DNA of 6,463 nucleotides from a bacterium (GTDB taxonomy: Bacteria; Patescibacteriota; Minisyncoccia; UBA6257; JAGGUH01), in assembly GCA_021158645.1 (NCBI GenBank), contig JAGGUH010000072.1, forward strand, positions 1-6,463. The letters run 5' to 3'. Positions 1-6,046 of the stretch are shown one piece after another. The notes below the pieces were generated by a model. That model saw only the letters and a list, made by a program, of their open reading frames with translations. It was not told where the DNA came from and did not search any database. The position numbers and the translations under genes are program-made. Each line of letters starts with the position of its first letter. Position 1 is the first letter of the stretch.

Positions 1-171
1 GATAAAATTCAAGCAGCGCGAAGATTTTATAACGGAAATGTAAGAGATTTTAATATCAAAATTGAAAGTTTTCCATCAAATATCATTGCAAAAATTTTTA
101 ACTTCAAAAAAGTTGAATTTTTTGAAATCGAAGAAGAAGCAGAAAAAGTTGTTCCTAAATTAAAATTTTGA
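1..171 (+). CDS. lemA: LemA family protein, C-terminal 56 residues (5' end outside window)
   Basis: The reading frame is open from base 1 to a TGA at 169-171. It encodes the conserved LemA tail: a helix with 'QAARRFYNGNVRDFN', then 'FPSNIIAKIF', a Phe/Glu-rich stretch and a short basic end 'VPKLKF'. These are the most recognisable LemA blocks. LemA proteins are normally about 180-200 residues, with one N-terminal membrane helix and a helical domain; the N-terminal part lies left of the window. The family's biochemical role is not established, and it is widespread in CPR bacteria. The next gene starts 19 bp downstream on the same strand with no terminator between, so lemA probably heads or belongs to the operon that runs to secA. 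The family call is confident; the function is not known. Confidence 0.9.
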   Translation, partial: DKIQAARRFYNGNVRDFNIKIESFPSNIIAKIFNFKKVEFFEIEEEAEKVVPKLKF

Positions 172-190
172 TAATTAATAAATTTTATTG

Positions 191-511
191 ATGATTTCTT
201 TTATTGAATTTATTTTTATGTTATTATTAGCAATAGGGGCTGATATTTTGGAAATAATTGCAACTTTTTGCTTGCCAATTCCAGTAATTGGAATTGTTTT
301 TTGGGGTTTTATTTATTTTTTTGGCTTGATAATTTCGTTAATTTTGAATTTATGGATTTTTTTAAAAGGCGCCAAAATTTTTTGGAACTTTTCGATGTCA
401 ATTATTGATGGAATTAGTACTGGTTTTCTTCCAGCAAGAACACTTGGAATTATTTTAACATATCTTGTTTCAAAAAAAGATGTTTCTCGAGTTATTTTGA
501 AAGAAAAATGA
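191..511 (+). CDS. Small multi-pass membrane protein, CPR-type, unknown function
   Basis: A 106-residue, strongly hydrophobic protein. I chose the ATG at 191 over the TTG just before it (188); neither has a Shine-Dalgarno site. Hydrophobic stretches lie roughly at residues 3-28, 31-57 (Pro/Gly-rich 'LPIPVIGIVFWGFIYFFG') and 80-93, so two to three membrane helices are likely. The segment 'GFLPARTLGIIL' near the C-terminus resembles a 'F(I/L)PARTI' motif I associate with small CPR membrane proteins encoded beside pilin genes; this is recollection, not a search. The tail is basic. Its TGA overlaps the next gene's ATG in an ATGA junction, implying translational coupling with the exported Ig-like protein. 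It may assist assembly or anchoring of the neighbouring surface proteins, but that is a guess from position only. Confidence 0.8.
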   Translation: MISFIEFIFMLLLAIGADILEIIATFCLPIPVIGIVFWGFIYFFGLIISLILNLWIFLKGAKIFWNFSMSIIDGISTGFLPARTLGIILTYLVSKKDVSRVILKEK

Positions 512-1230
512 AAAAGAATCTAATAAAAATTTTTATTATTGGATTTTTGATGCTGGCAAATTTTTCTTTGGTTAGGGCTCAAGAAGAAAAATATTCTATT
601 TATTTAACTTGGAAAACCGAAACTTTTTCTGAAGTTGATTATCAAGGGAAAAATTTACCAGTAGTTGATAGCAAGGTTTATGTCTCGGCTCAAATTTTTG
701 ACAAAAAAGGAAGAAAAATAGACCCAAACCAATTTGTATTTTATTGGGAAATAAATTTTGACGATAAATTTTTTGATTACCTCAAAGATGATTTTTTTAA
801 ACCAATGGTTGGAAGGAATAAAATCTGTTTTCGGGCTTCAAAAATTGGTTTCTCTCCTTATAAAGTGAAATTAACAATTCAAAAACAAAACTATCTTCAA
901 AGAAAATTTTTAGAGATTCCTTACTTAAGCCCAGAAATTGTTATTGTGCCTCAAGGAAAAAAAGTTTCTTTAGAAAAAATATCTTTAAAACCGACAATGA
1001 ATTTTTCTTTAAAAAAATACTTTTTTTCTAATTTAAATTATCTTGATGTTGTTTGGTATTTAGATAAAAAAAGAACCAAAGGTAAAGCCGAAAATCCTTT
1101 TTCTCTTACTTTAGAATTTTATCCTAATCTTCCTAATGGAAAAGAATTTTATTTGTATGCTGAATGTATTAATAAAAGAAATCGGCTTCAAAGAGCAAGA
1201 ACTGGTCCGATTAAAATTATTAAAGAATGA
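508..1230 (+). CDS. Exported protein with two Ig-like beta modules, unknown function
   Basis: A 240-residue protein with a clear Sec signal peptide: basic 'MKKNLIK', a hydrophobic core at residues 8-22, and probable cleavage at 'VRA|QEE' after residue 24. No later membrane helix is visible, so the mature protein should be secreted or surface-held. The mature part is beta-rich and appears to contain two related modules. Module one (about 27-120) has 'KIDPNQFVFYWEI' leading to a strand 'YKVKLTIQ'. Module two (about 130-240) has 'LNYLDVVWYLDKKR' leading to 'KEFYLYAEC'. Each shows an aromatic-Trp strand, a variable loop, then closing strands, as in Ig-like/PKD-like folds. The layout resembles two-domain exported proteins I recall beside T4SS-type pilins in CPR genomes. 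It starts in an ATGA overlap with the gene before and ends in another with the pilin gene. A pilus-associated or surface role is inferred from context. Confidence 0.8.
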   Translation: MKKNLIKIFIIGFLMLANFSLVRAQEEKYSIYLTWKTETFSEVDYQGKNLPVVDSKVYVSAQIFDKKGRKIDPNQFVFYWEINFDDKFFDYLKDDFFKPMVGRNKICFRASKIGFSPYKVKLTIQKQNYLQRKFLEIPYLSPEIVIVPQGKKVSLEKISLKPTMNFSLKKYFFSNLNYLDVVWYLDKKRTKGKAENPFSLTLEFYPNLPNGKEFYLYAECINKRNRLQRARTGPIKIIKE

Positions 1231-1949
1231 TTAAAAAAATATTTATCACAACTTTGTTTGGAATAATTTTGCTTAATTTTTTTATTATTGGCAGTGTTTT
1301 TGCTGATGGTGGGGGTTATAAAATTTCAGTAGGTTTGCCCGGGGTTCCAAAGGGAACTGAAATTAAAGACCCATCTCAATATATTGAAATTTTGTTTAAA
1401 ACAGGGCTTGGAGTTGCTGGAGTTTTAGGTTTGGTTTTTCTTTTATATGCAGCAGTTTTATATAGTATTAGTGCTTCAACTGGTAATCTTCAAAAACAAA
1501 GCGAAGCAAAGGAAAGAATTTTTTCGGTTTTTTTAGGATTAGGGCTTTTGCTTTTAAGTTATTTAATTTTATATACAATCAATCCAGATTTAGTGAAATT
1601 AAAAATACCTGAAATGAAAGTTGAAAGTGGTGGAGGCAATAATGGAGGCAATAATGGAGGCAACGGTGCCGAAAAACCAAGATATTCAGTTTGTGCTTGG
1701 GCTTGCAAAAGCAATGGTTGTGGTAATTATGAACGAGTTGGATATGTTTTGGCAGATCAGTGGTGCCAGAACAACCAATGCACTAATGCAAATGCTAAAG
1801 AAATGTGTAAAACATGTGCTCAAAATCATTCCTGTAAAGATCGCTGCAAGAAGCCAAACTCTCAAGAATGTCAAAATTGTATTGGAAATCATTGTCTCAA
1901 TCCAATTATCCAAGTAGTTTGTTGCGGTCAACCTATTTCTAATCCTTAA
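1227..1949 (+). CDS. T4SS-type (VirB2/TrbC-like) pilin domain fused to a cysteine-rich C-terminal domain
   Basis: A 240-residue protein in three parts. A signal peptide spans residues 1-26 (cleavage near 'VFA|DGG'). A pilin core follows, with membrane helices at about 57-81 and 98-117, a charged loop between them (residues 87-97, with K, E and R) and the ending 'LYTINPDLVKLKIP'. This two-helix layout is that of VirB2/TrbC-like pilins (Pfam T4SS_pilin type), common in CPR bacteria as multi-copy genes. Then comes a Gly/Asn linker (135-146) and a terminal domain (about 151-240) with 14 cysteines, including CXXC pairs at 194/197 and 215/218 and a Cys-Cys pair at 232/233. The first 155 residues have none. 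By the positive-inside rule the helix loop is cytoplasmic, so the Cys-rich part faces outside and is probably disulfide-bonded. Ordinary pilins of this family end soon after the second helix. The function of the extension is unknown; adhesion or a surface cap is possible. Confidence 0.8.
   Translation: MIKKIFITTLFGIILLNFFIIGSVFADGGGYKISVGLPGVPKGTEIKDPSQYIEILFKTGLGVAGVLGLVFLLYAAVLYSISASTGNLQKQSEAKERIFSVFLGLGLLLLSYLILYTINPDLVKLKIPEMKVESGGGNNGGNNGGNGAEKPRYSVCAWACKSNGCGNYERVGYVLADQWCQNNQCTNANAKEMCKTCAQNHSCKDRCKKPNSQECQNCIGNHCLNPIIQVVCCGQPISNP
1631..1664 (+). repeat. 12-bp in-frame tandem repeat encoding the Gly/Asn linker
   Basis: The unit TGGAGGCAATAA occurs at 1631-1642 and 1643-1654, with a third partial unit TGGAGGCAAC at 1655-1664. 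Because 12 is a multiple of three, copy changes keep the frame and only lengthen or shorten the G-G-N-N linker between the pilin core and the Cys-rich domain. The two complete copies are identical. Confidence 0.85.
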
Positions 1950-1956
1950 ATTTAGT

Positions 1957-3066
1957 ATGAAAAAATACTTTTTTCCTATTGCTATTGTTATTTTAGGAAT
2001 TACTCTTTTTATTGGAGTTTGGTATCTGTTTTTTGGAGGCAATAAAGAAAAAAAAGAGATTGTCAAATCTTCTTCTTTAGGTAAAGAAATTTTGTCAGAA
2101 GATAACAAAGTTTTAGAGACAAATTTAGTTAAAATAAATAAAACTGATGCTTTAGGTTATTTTAAAAAAGATGGCAATCTTTATTATTTTGACAATTTAG
2201 GGAATTTATTTTTCTATGATTTAGATTCGGGTCAATTATTTCAAGAAGAAGGAGTTAAGTTTCAAAATTTAGTTGGTTTTAAAACTTCTTTTGATAAAAA
2301 GAAATTAATTTTAATTTGGCAGGAAAACGGCAGAAAGAAATTTTCATTATTTGATTTAAATTCAAAGAAGACAACCTTGATTCCTGAAGTTGAGGTGGTG
2401 AATTTTTCTTTATTTGATTCTAATAAAGGAGTTATTTTTAAACAAGAAAAAGGAAAAAGTTCTTTAATTGGAGAAATTGATTTTTCAAAAAATTTGATTA
2501 GACCGTTATATAAAATTGATGCTTATGATTTGTTGGTTTATTTTCCAAAGAAAGATTTGATTGTTTTTTCAGATCGGCCAAGCGGTTTTGTTAAAAGTTC
2601 GGTTTTCTTTTTGGATTTAAACACAGGAAGGGTAAAAAATTTATTAGAGGACGAACTAAAAACGAGTTTAATAGAACCAAAGGGAGTTATGATAAAATTT
2701 TTTGGAGATAAATATTTTTTAGTTGCTATTCCTTCTTTAAAAAAATTAAATCTTTTCTCAGAGGATAAAAAATTACTTTTTAATTTTAACTTTTTCACTT
2801 TTCCTGAAAAATGCCAAAAAGATAAAAATTATTTAATTTGTGCTGTTCCTTTGGATGTTAAAAAAGGGTTGACTTTACCTGATGATTGGTATCAGGGAAA
2901 ACTTAATTTCCCCGAAGCAATTTATAAAATTAATTTGGAAACTGGTTTTAAGGAAAAAATTTATGAGACCGAGATTTCAGATATTGTAGATATTGAAGTT
3001 CTTTCAGAAAATAAAATTTCTTTTTTTGACCGAGTCACGGCTTCAATTTATACTTTAGTTTACTAA
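1957..3066 (+). CDS. Membrane-anchored beta-propeller-like protein, CPR-type, unknown function
   Basis: A 369-residue protein. One N-terminal membrane helix (residues 5-26, preceded by 'MKK') acts as an uncleaved anchor, followed by a charged spacer to about 60. The remainder is a series of short strand-rich blocks, each about 40-45 residues, with hallmarks such as 'LYYFDNLGNLFFYDLDSG', 'KFSLFDLNSKKTTL' and 'SVFFLDLNTGRVKNLL'. This pattern of strand, D-x-x-(S/T)-G turn and strand is what WD40/TolB-like propellers show. Two cysteines in 'FPEKC' (286) and 'YLICAVP' (295), followed by 'LPDDWYQG' (307-314), match a signature I recall from anchored propeller-like proteins of CPR genomes. The pair may form a disulfide outside the cell. 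It begins 7 bp after the pilin gene and ends 2 bp before secA. It could be a surface scaffold or binding module; no enzymatic motif is visible. Confidence 0.75.
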   Translation: MKKYFFPIAIVILGITLFIGVWYLFFGGNKEKKEIVKSSSLGKEILSEDNKVLETNLVKINKTDALGYFKKDGNLYYFDNLGNLFFYDLDSGQLFQEEGVKFQNLVGFKTSFDKKKLILIWQENGRKKFSLFDLNSKKTTLIPEVEVVNFSLFDSNKGVIFKQEKGKSSLIGEIDFSKNLIRPLYKIDAYDLLVYFPKKDLIVFSDRPSGFVKSSVFFLDLNTGRVKNLLEDELKTSLIEPKGVMIKFFGDKYFLVAIPSLKKLNLFSEDKKLLFNFNFFTFPEKCQKDKNYLICAVPLDVKKGLTLPDDWYQGKLNFPEAIYKINLETGFKEKIYETEISDIVDIEVLSENKISFFDRVTASIYTLVY

Positions 3067-3068
3067 AA

Positions 3069-5597
3069 ATGTTTAATTGGTTATTTGATTATCAAAAAAG
3101 GTATTTAAAAAAAATTAAGCCCATTATTGAAAAAATTAATTCTCTTGAGGCAAAATTTGAAAAACTTTCTAATTTAGAAATTAAAGATACAACTTCTAAA
3201 TTTAAAGAAAGGATAGCCAATGGGGAAAGTTTAGATGATTTATTACCAGAAATTTTTGCTTTGGTAAGAGAGTCATCAAAAAGAACTTTGGGACAGAGAC
3301 ATTTTGATGTTCAAATGATAGCCGGAGTTGCAATGCACCAAGGAAAAATTGCCCAGATGCTTACTGGAGAAGGAAAAACATTAGCAGCAACTTTACCGGC
3401 TTTTTTAAATTGCTTAACCGGAAAGGGTGTTCATATTGTTACTGTTAATGATTATTTGGCTCAAAGAGATGCAGTTTGGATGGGGCAAATTTATGATGCT
3501 TTGGGAGCAAAAGTTGCTTGTTTGGTTCATGAAGCCGCATTTTTATATGATCCAAAATATCAAAAAGAAAGATTGGAGGAACTTGATAAAGAGAGAGATC
3601 TTTTAGGAGGTTTTAAAGTTATTAAAAGTTTTTTAAAGCCCGTTTCTCGAAAGGAGGCATATCGGGCTGATATTATTTATGGCACAAACCATGAATTTGG
3701 CTTTGATTATTTAAGAGAACATATGGTTTATGATTTAAACCAAGAAATCCAAAGGGATCTTTATTTTGCCATTATTGATGAAATTGATTCAATTTTAATT
3801 GATGAAGCAAGAACGCCTTTAATTATTACTCAGCCCGATGTTAAATCCTCAAAATACTATCAAGAGTTTGCGAAAATTGTGGCTTATCTAAAAGAAGATC
3901 AGGATTATGAAATTGATGAGAAGTTAAGAAGCGTTTCTATTACTCCAAAAGGTTTGAGAAAGGTAGAAAAAATGCTTGGGGTTGATAATTTGTATTCTTT
4001 TAAAAACTTTCATTTAGTTCATTATTTAGACGAGGCATTAAGAGCATATGCTTTATTTAAAAAAGATCGGGATTATGTAGTGAAAAACAATGAAGTAATT
4101 ATTGTTGATGAATTTACTGGAAGGTTGATGTATGGGAGAAGGTTTTCTGGTGGTCTTCATCAAGCCATTGAGGCAAAAGAAGGTTTAGTGCCAAAAGCCG
4201 AAGCAAAAATTTTAGGGACAATCACGCTTCAAAATTATTTTAAAAAATACCAAAAATTAGCCGGAATGACTGGAACTGCAATTCAGGCGGCAGAGGAATT
4301 CGATAAAATTTATAATCTGGATGTTATTTGTATTCCTCCGAATAAACCAATGATAAGAGTTGATTTGCCTGACTTGGTGTTCTTAACTAAAGAAATAAAG
4401 TTTAAAAAAATTGTGGAGAAAATTAAAGAATGTTTCGAAAAAGGACAACCGGTTTTAGTTGGTACTCGATCGATTGAAGTTAACGAACATTTATCTTGGC
4501 TTTTAAGTCAATCTGGTATTCCGCATCAAGTTTTAAATGCAAAAAACCATGAAAAAGAAGGCGCCATTATTGCTCAAGCCGGAAAAAAGGGAGCCATAAC
4601 TGTGGCTACGAATATGGCTGGTCGAGGTGTTGATATTATTTTGGGTGGCAATCCGCCTGATCCCAAAGAAGCTGAGGAAATTAAAAAATTGGGCGGTCTT
4701 TTTGTTTTAGGCACTGAAAGACATGAATCTAGAAGAATTGACGATCAACTTCGAGGTCGAAGCGGAAGGCAGGGTGATCCCGGAACTACTCAATTTTATT
4801 TGTCTTTAGAAGATGACCTTTTAAGAATTTTTGGAGGTGAAAAAATTAAAAATTTAGTAAAAAAACTTAATTTACCAGAAGAAGAACCAATTTCTTCAAG
4901 GTTTATTACAAAAGTAATTGAAGAGGCACAAAAAAAGGTAGAAGGAATGAACTTTGATATTCGAAAACATACTTTAGAATACGATCAAGTTTTAGAACTT
5001 CAACGGGAGGCATTTTATAAAAAAAGAAAGGAAATTTTAAAGGAAACCAATTTTTTTGAGTTTTTAGAAAAAATTATCAAAAAAATTAGTCAAAATTTAG
5101 AAAGTTATTTTCCTTCAAAAGAAACCTTAACAAATTTTTTAGTAAATCTTGGAATAGAAGAAAAAGGAAATAATAACTTAAAAGGTTTTATTTTAGAGTT
5201 TTTTGAGAAAAAGTTTCAATCTATTGAAGATATCAATCAAAAAATAAAAATAATTTCCTTATCAATTTTGGACTTTTTATGGAGCAAGCACTTAGAAGAT
5301 TTAGAAGCATTAAAAGAATCAGTAAGAATTAGGGCTTATGGAGCAAAAGACCCTTTATCTGAATATAAAATTGAAGCAAAAAAATTATGGCAAGGATTTT
5401 TTGACAATTTTGAATTTTTATTATTTCAAGCATTTTTTGGATTAAAGGAAAACGATACTGAGATTTTTACTGAAACTAAAAATTCTCCTCAAATATCTTA
5501 TCAACCAAAAGGAAAAAAGAAAATTGGCAGAAACGATCCTTGTCCTTGTGGTTCTGGAAAGAAATATAAACATTGTTGCGGTAGAAACGAGGCATAA
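3069..5597 (+). CDS. secA: Preprotein translocase motor ATPase SecA
   Basis: An 842-residue, full-length SecA (B. subtilis 841, E. coli 901). It couples ATP hydrolysis to pushing unfolded preproteins through SecYEG. Visible motifs, in order: 'GQRHFDVQ' (75-82), Walker A 'TGEGKT' (99-104), 'VTVNDYLAQRD' (124-134), 'YGTNHEFGFDYLRE' (204-217), Walker B/DEAD-like 'DEIDSILIDEARTPLI' (237-252), 'GMTGTA' (399-404), 'VATNMAGRGVDIILGG' (512-527), 'RGRSGRQGDPG' (562-572), and the scaffold-region 'RIRAYGAKDPLSEYK' (753-767). It ends in a SEC-C zinc-binding tail with C825, C827, C836 and C837. A segment of about 25-30 residues around 160-192, absent from E. coli SecA, looks typical of CPR versions. The ATG at 3069 puts the N-terminus at the expected place, 2 bp after the previous stop, with no Shine-Dalgarno. 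Residues before Walker A read 'IAQML' rather than the usual 'IAEM(R/K)'. Identification is certain. Confidence 0.98.
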   Translation: MFNWLFDYQKRYLKKIKPIIEKINSLEAKFEKLSNLEIKDTTSKFKERIANGESLDDLLPEIFALVRESSKRTLGQRHFDVQMIAGVAMHQGKIAQMLTGEGKTLAATLPAFLNCLTGKGVHIVTVNDYLAQRDAVWMGQIYDALGAKVACLVHEAAFLYDPKYQKERLEELDKERDLLGGFKVIKSFLKPVSRKEAYRADIIYGTNHEFGFDYLREHMVYDLNQEIQRDLYFAIIDEIDSILIDEARTPLIITQPDVKSSKYYQEFAKIVAYLKEDQDYEIDEKLRSVSITPKGLRKVEKMLGVDNLYSFKNFHLVHYLDEALRAYALFKKDRDYVVKNNEVIIVDEFTGRLMYGRRFSGGLHQAIEAKEGLVPKAEAKILGTITLQNYFKKYQKLAGMTGTAIQAAEEFDKIYNLDVICIPPNKPMIRVDLPDLVFLTKEIKFKKIVEKIKECFEKGQPVLVGTRSIEVNEHLSWLLSQSGIPHQVLNAKNHEKEGAIIAQAGKKGAITVATNMAGRGVDIILGGNPPDPKEAEEIKKLGGLFVLGTERHESRRIDDQLRGRSGRQGDPGTTQFYLSLEDDLLRIFGGEKIKNLVKKLNLPEEEPISSRFITKVIEEAQKKVEGMNFDIRKHTLEYDQVLELQREAFYKKRKEILKETNFFEFLEKIIKKISQNLESYFPSKETLTNFLVNLGIEEKGNNNLKGFILEFFEKKFQSIEDINQKIKIISLSILDFLWSKHLEDLEALKESVRIRAYGAKDPLSEYKIEAKKLWQGFFDNFEFLLFQAFFGLKENDTEIFTETKNSPQISYQPKGKKKIGRNDPCPCGSGKKYKHCCGRNEA

Positions 5598-5631
5598 AAG
5601 AATAAAATATAATTTGGTTTTTTCTTTATGC
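5592..5631. terminator. Candidate bidirectional terminator between convergent genes
   Basis: GCATAAAAGAA at 5592-5602 pairs with TTCTTTATGC at 5622-5631, with one bulged A. The loop is AT-rich and contains a T-run (GGTTTTTT, 5615-5622). The stem contains the secA stop (5595-5597) and the stop of the convergent ferritin-like gene (5626-5628). It is AT-rich and therefore weak, but it is the only hairpin available to end either transcript here. Confidence 0.4.
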
Positions 5632-5847
5632 TTCTTCTTTTTCGAATTTTTCCTTTTGAACTTCATCAATATCTTTTAATAATTTTATTATCTCAGCTAC
5701 ATGTTCTTTTTCTTCATTAAGGATATGAGTTAAAAGTTCTTTTATTTTTTGATTCTGGGTTTCTTCAATATGTTTTTGATATTGATTGATTGCTTCTAAT
5801 TCTCCTATTAGATCTTCTCTTAAATTTTTTAAATCTTTTAAATTCAT
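5626..5847 (-). CDS. Short ferritin-like diiron protein resembling encapsulated ferritin (EncFtn)
   Basis: A 73-residue helical protein from the ATG at 5847. A TTG 15 bp upstream (5862) would add five residues, and neither start has a Shine-Dalgarno. Two helices are evident, about residues 8-30 and 33-60. The pattern 'GELEAINQY' followed by 'HILNEEKEHVAE' is that of encapsulated ferritins. Aligning without gaps to R. rubrum EncFtn from memory puts E16, E46 and H49 on its ferroxidase ligands E32, E62 and H65, and Y23 on Y39; W38 is replaced by Q22. Such proteins form a four-helix bundle only after two chains pair, with iron at the interface, and oxidise Fe(II). No encapsulin shell gene lies in the window, and the C-terminus ('FEKEEA') does not resemble an encapsulin targeting peptide, so it may work without a compartment. 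Iron or peroxide handling is the likely role. It is convergent with secA. Confidence 0.75.
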   Translation of the reverse strand: MNLKDLKNLREDLIGELEAINQYQKHIEETQNQKIKELLTHILNEEKEHVAEIIKLLKDIDEVQKEKFEKEEA

Positions 5848-5882
5848 AAAGGTTAAATGCAAAATAAAAGCGAAAAGTTATT

Positions 5883-5952
5883 CTTTAAATAATTTTTGAA
5901 GTTTTTCGACCTTTAATTAATTTTTGAAAGATAATTTTTTAATTATTTTTGA
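5883..5952. repeat. Two 18-bp direct repeats plus a degenerate third copy upstream of the ferritin-like gene
   Basis: CTTTAAATAATTTTTGAA (5883-5900) and CTTTAATTAATTTTTGAA (5911-5928) differ at one base and lie 28 bp apart. A shorter relative, TTTAATTATTTTTGA (5938-5952), follows about 26 bp on with one base missing. They sit 36-105 bp upstream of the ferritin-like start codon. They may be regulator binding sites, though the high AT content makes chance similarity possible. No clear sigma-70 promoter for the ferritin-like gene could be picked out in the spacer 5848-6002. Confidence 0.45.
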
Positions 5953-6002
5953 TTTTTTTAAAAGAAAAGTTTCATTAAATTTAAGTATTTTTCAACTTTC
6001 TC

Positions 6003-6037
6003 AAAACAGAAAAGCAGGATAAAGAAGTTATCCTGCT
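6003..6037 (-). terminator. Intrinsic terminator of the 68-residue gene
   Basis: A perfect 10-bp stem AGCAGGATAA (6013-6022) / TTATCCTGCT (6028-6037) encloses a 5-nt loop. On the minus strand it begins 9 bp after the stop codon of the 6047-6253 gene and is followed by TTTTCTGTTTT. Relative GC richness, loop size and T-tract all fit Rho-independent termination in the minus direction. The opposite direction lacks a proper T-run next to the stem. Confidence 0.85.
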
Positions 6038-6046
6038 AAGGTTTAA

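Noticed and set aside
169..1230. Possible use of UGA as a sense codon (Gracilibacteria/SR1-type code)
   Set aside because: lemA and the next two genes end naturally at TGA, and TGG encodes Trp in secA and elsewhere, so the standard bacterial code fits.
1621..1917. 98-residue + strand reading frame inside the pilin gene
   Set aside because: It overlaps the Gly/Asn repeat and Cys-rich region in another frame, has no domain or ribosome site, and its start is just an ATG within the repeat region. The pilin frame is clearly the coding one.
1686..2108. 140-residue minus-strand reading frame across the pilin/propeller junction
   Set aside because: It is antisense to two well-supported coupled genes, has no ribosome site and resembles no known protein.
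2538..2798. 86-residue minus-strand reading frame inside the propeller-like gene
   Set aside because: It is a low-complexity Lys/Phe/Ser-rich antisense shadow of an AT-rich gene.
5442..5669. 75-residue minus-strand reading frame over the secA 3' end
   Set aside because: It is antisense to the SEC-C zinc tail of secA and overlaps the ferritin-like gene in a different frame; Lys-rich and without motifs.
5873..5897. AT-only hairpin (AAAGTTATT / AATAATTTT) in the ferritin-like leader
   Set aside because: It has only A-T pairs apart from one G-T wobble and overlaps the direct repeats; not convincing as a riboswitch or terminator.
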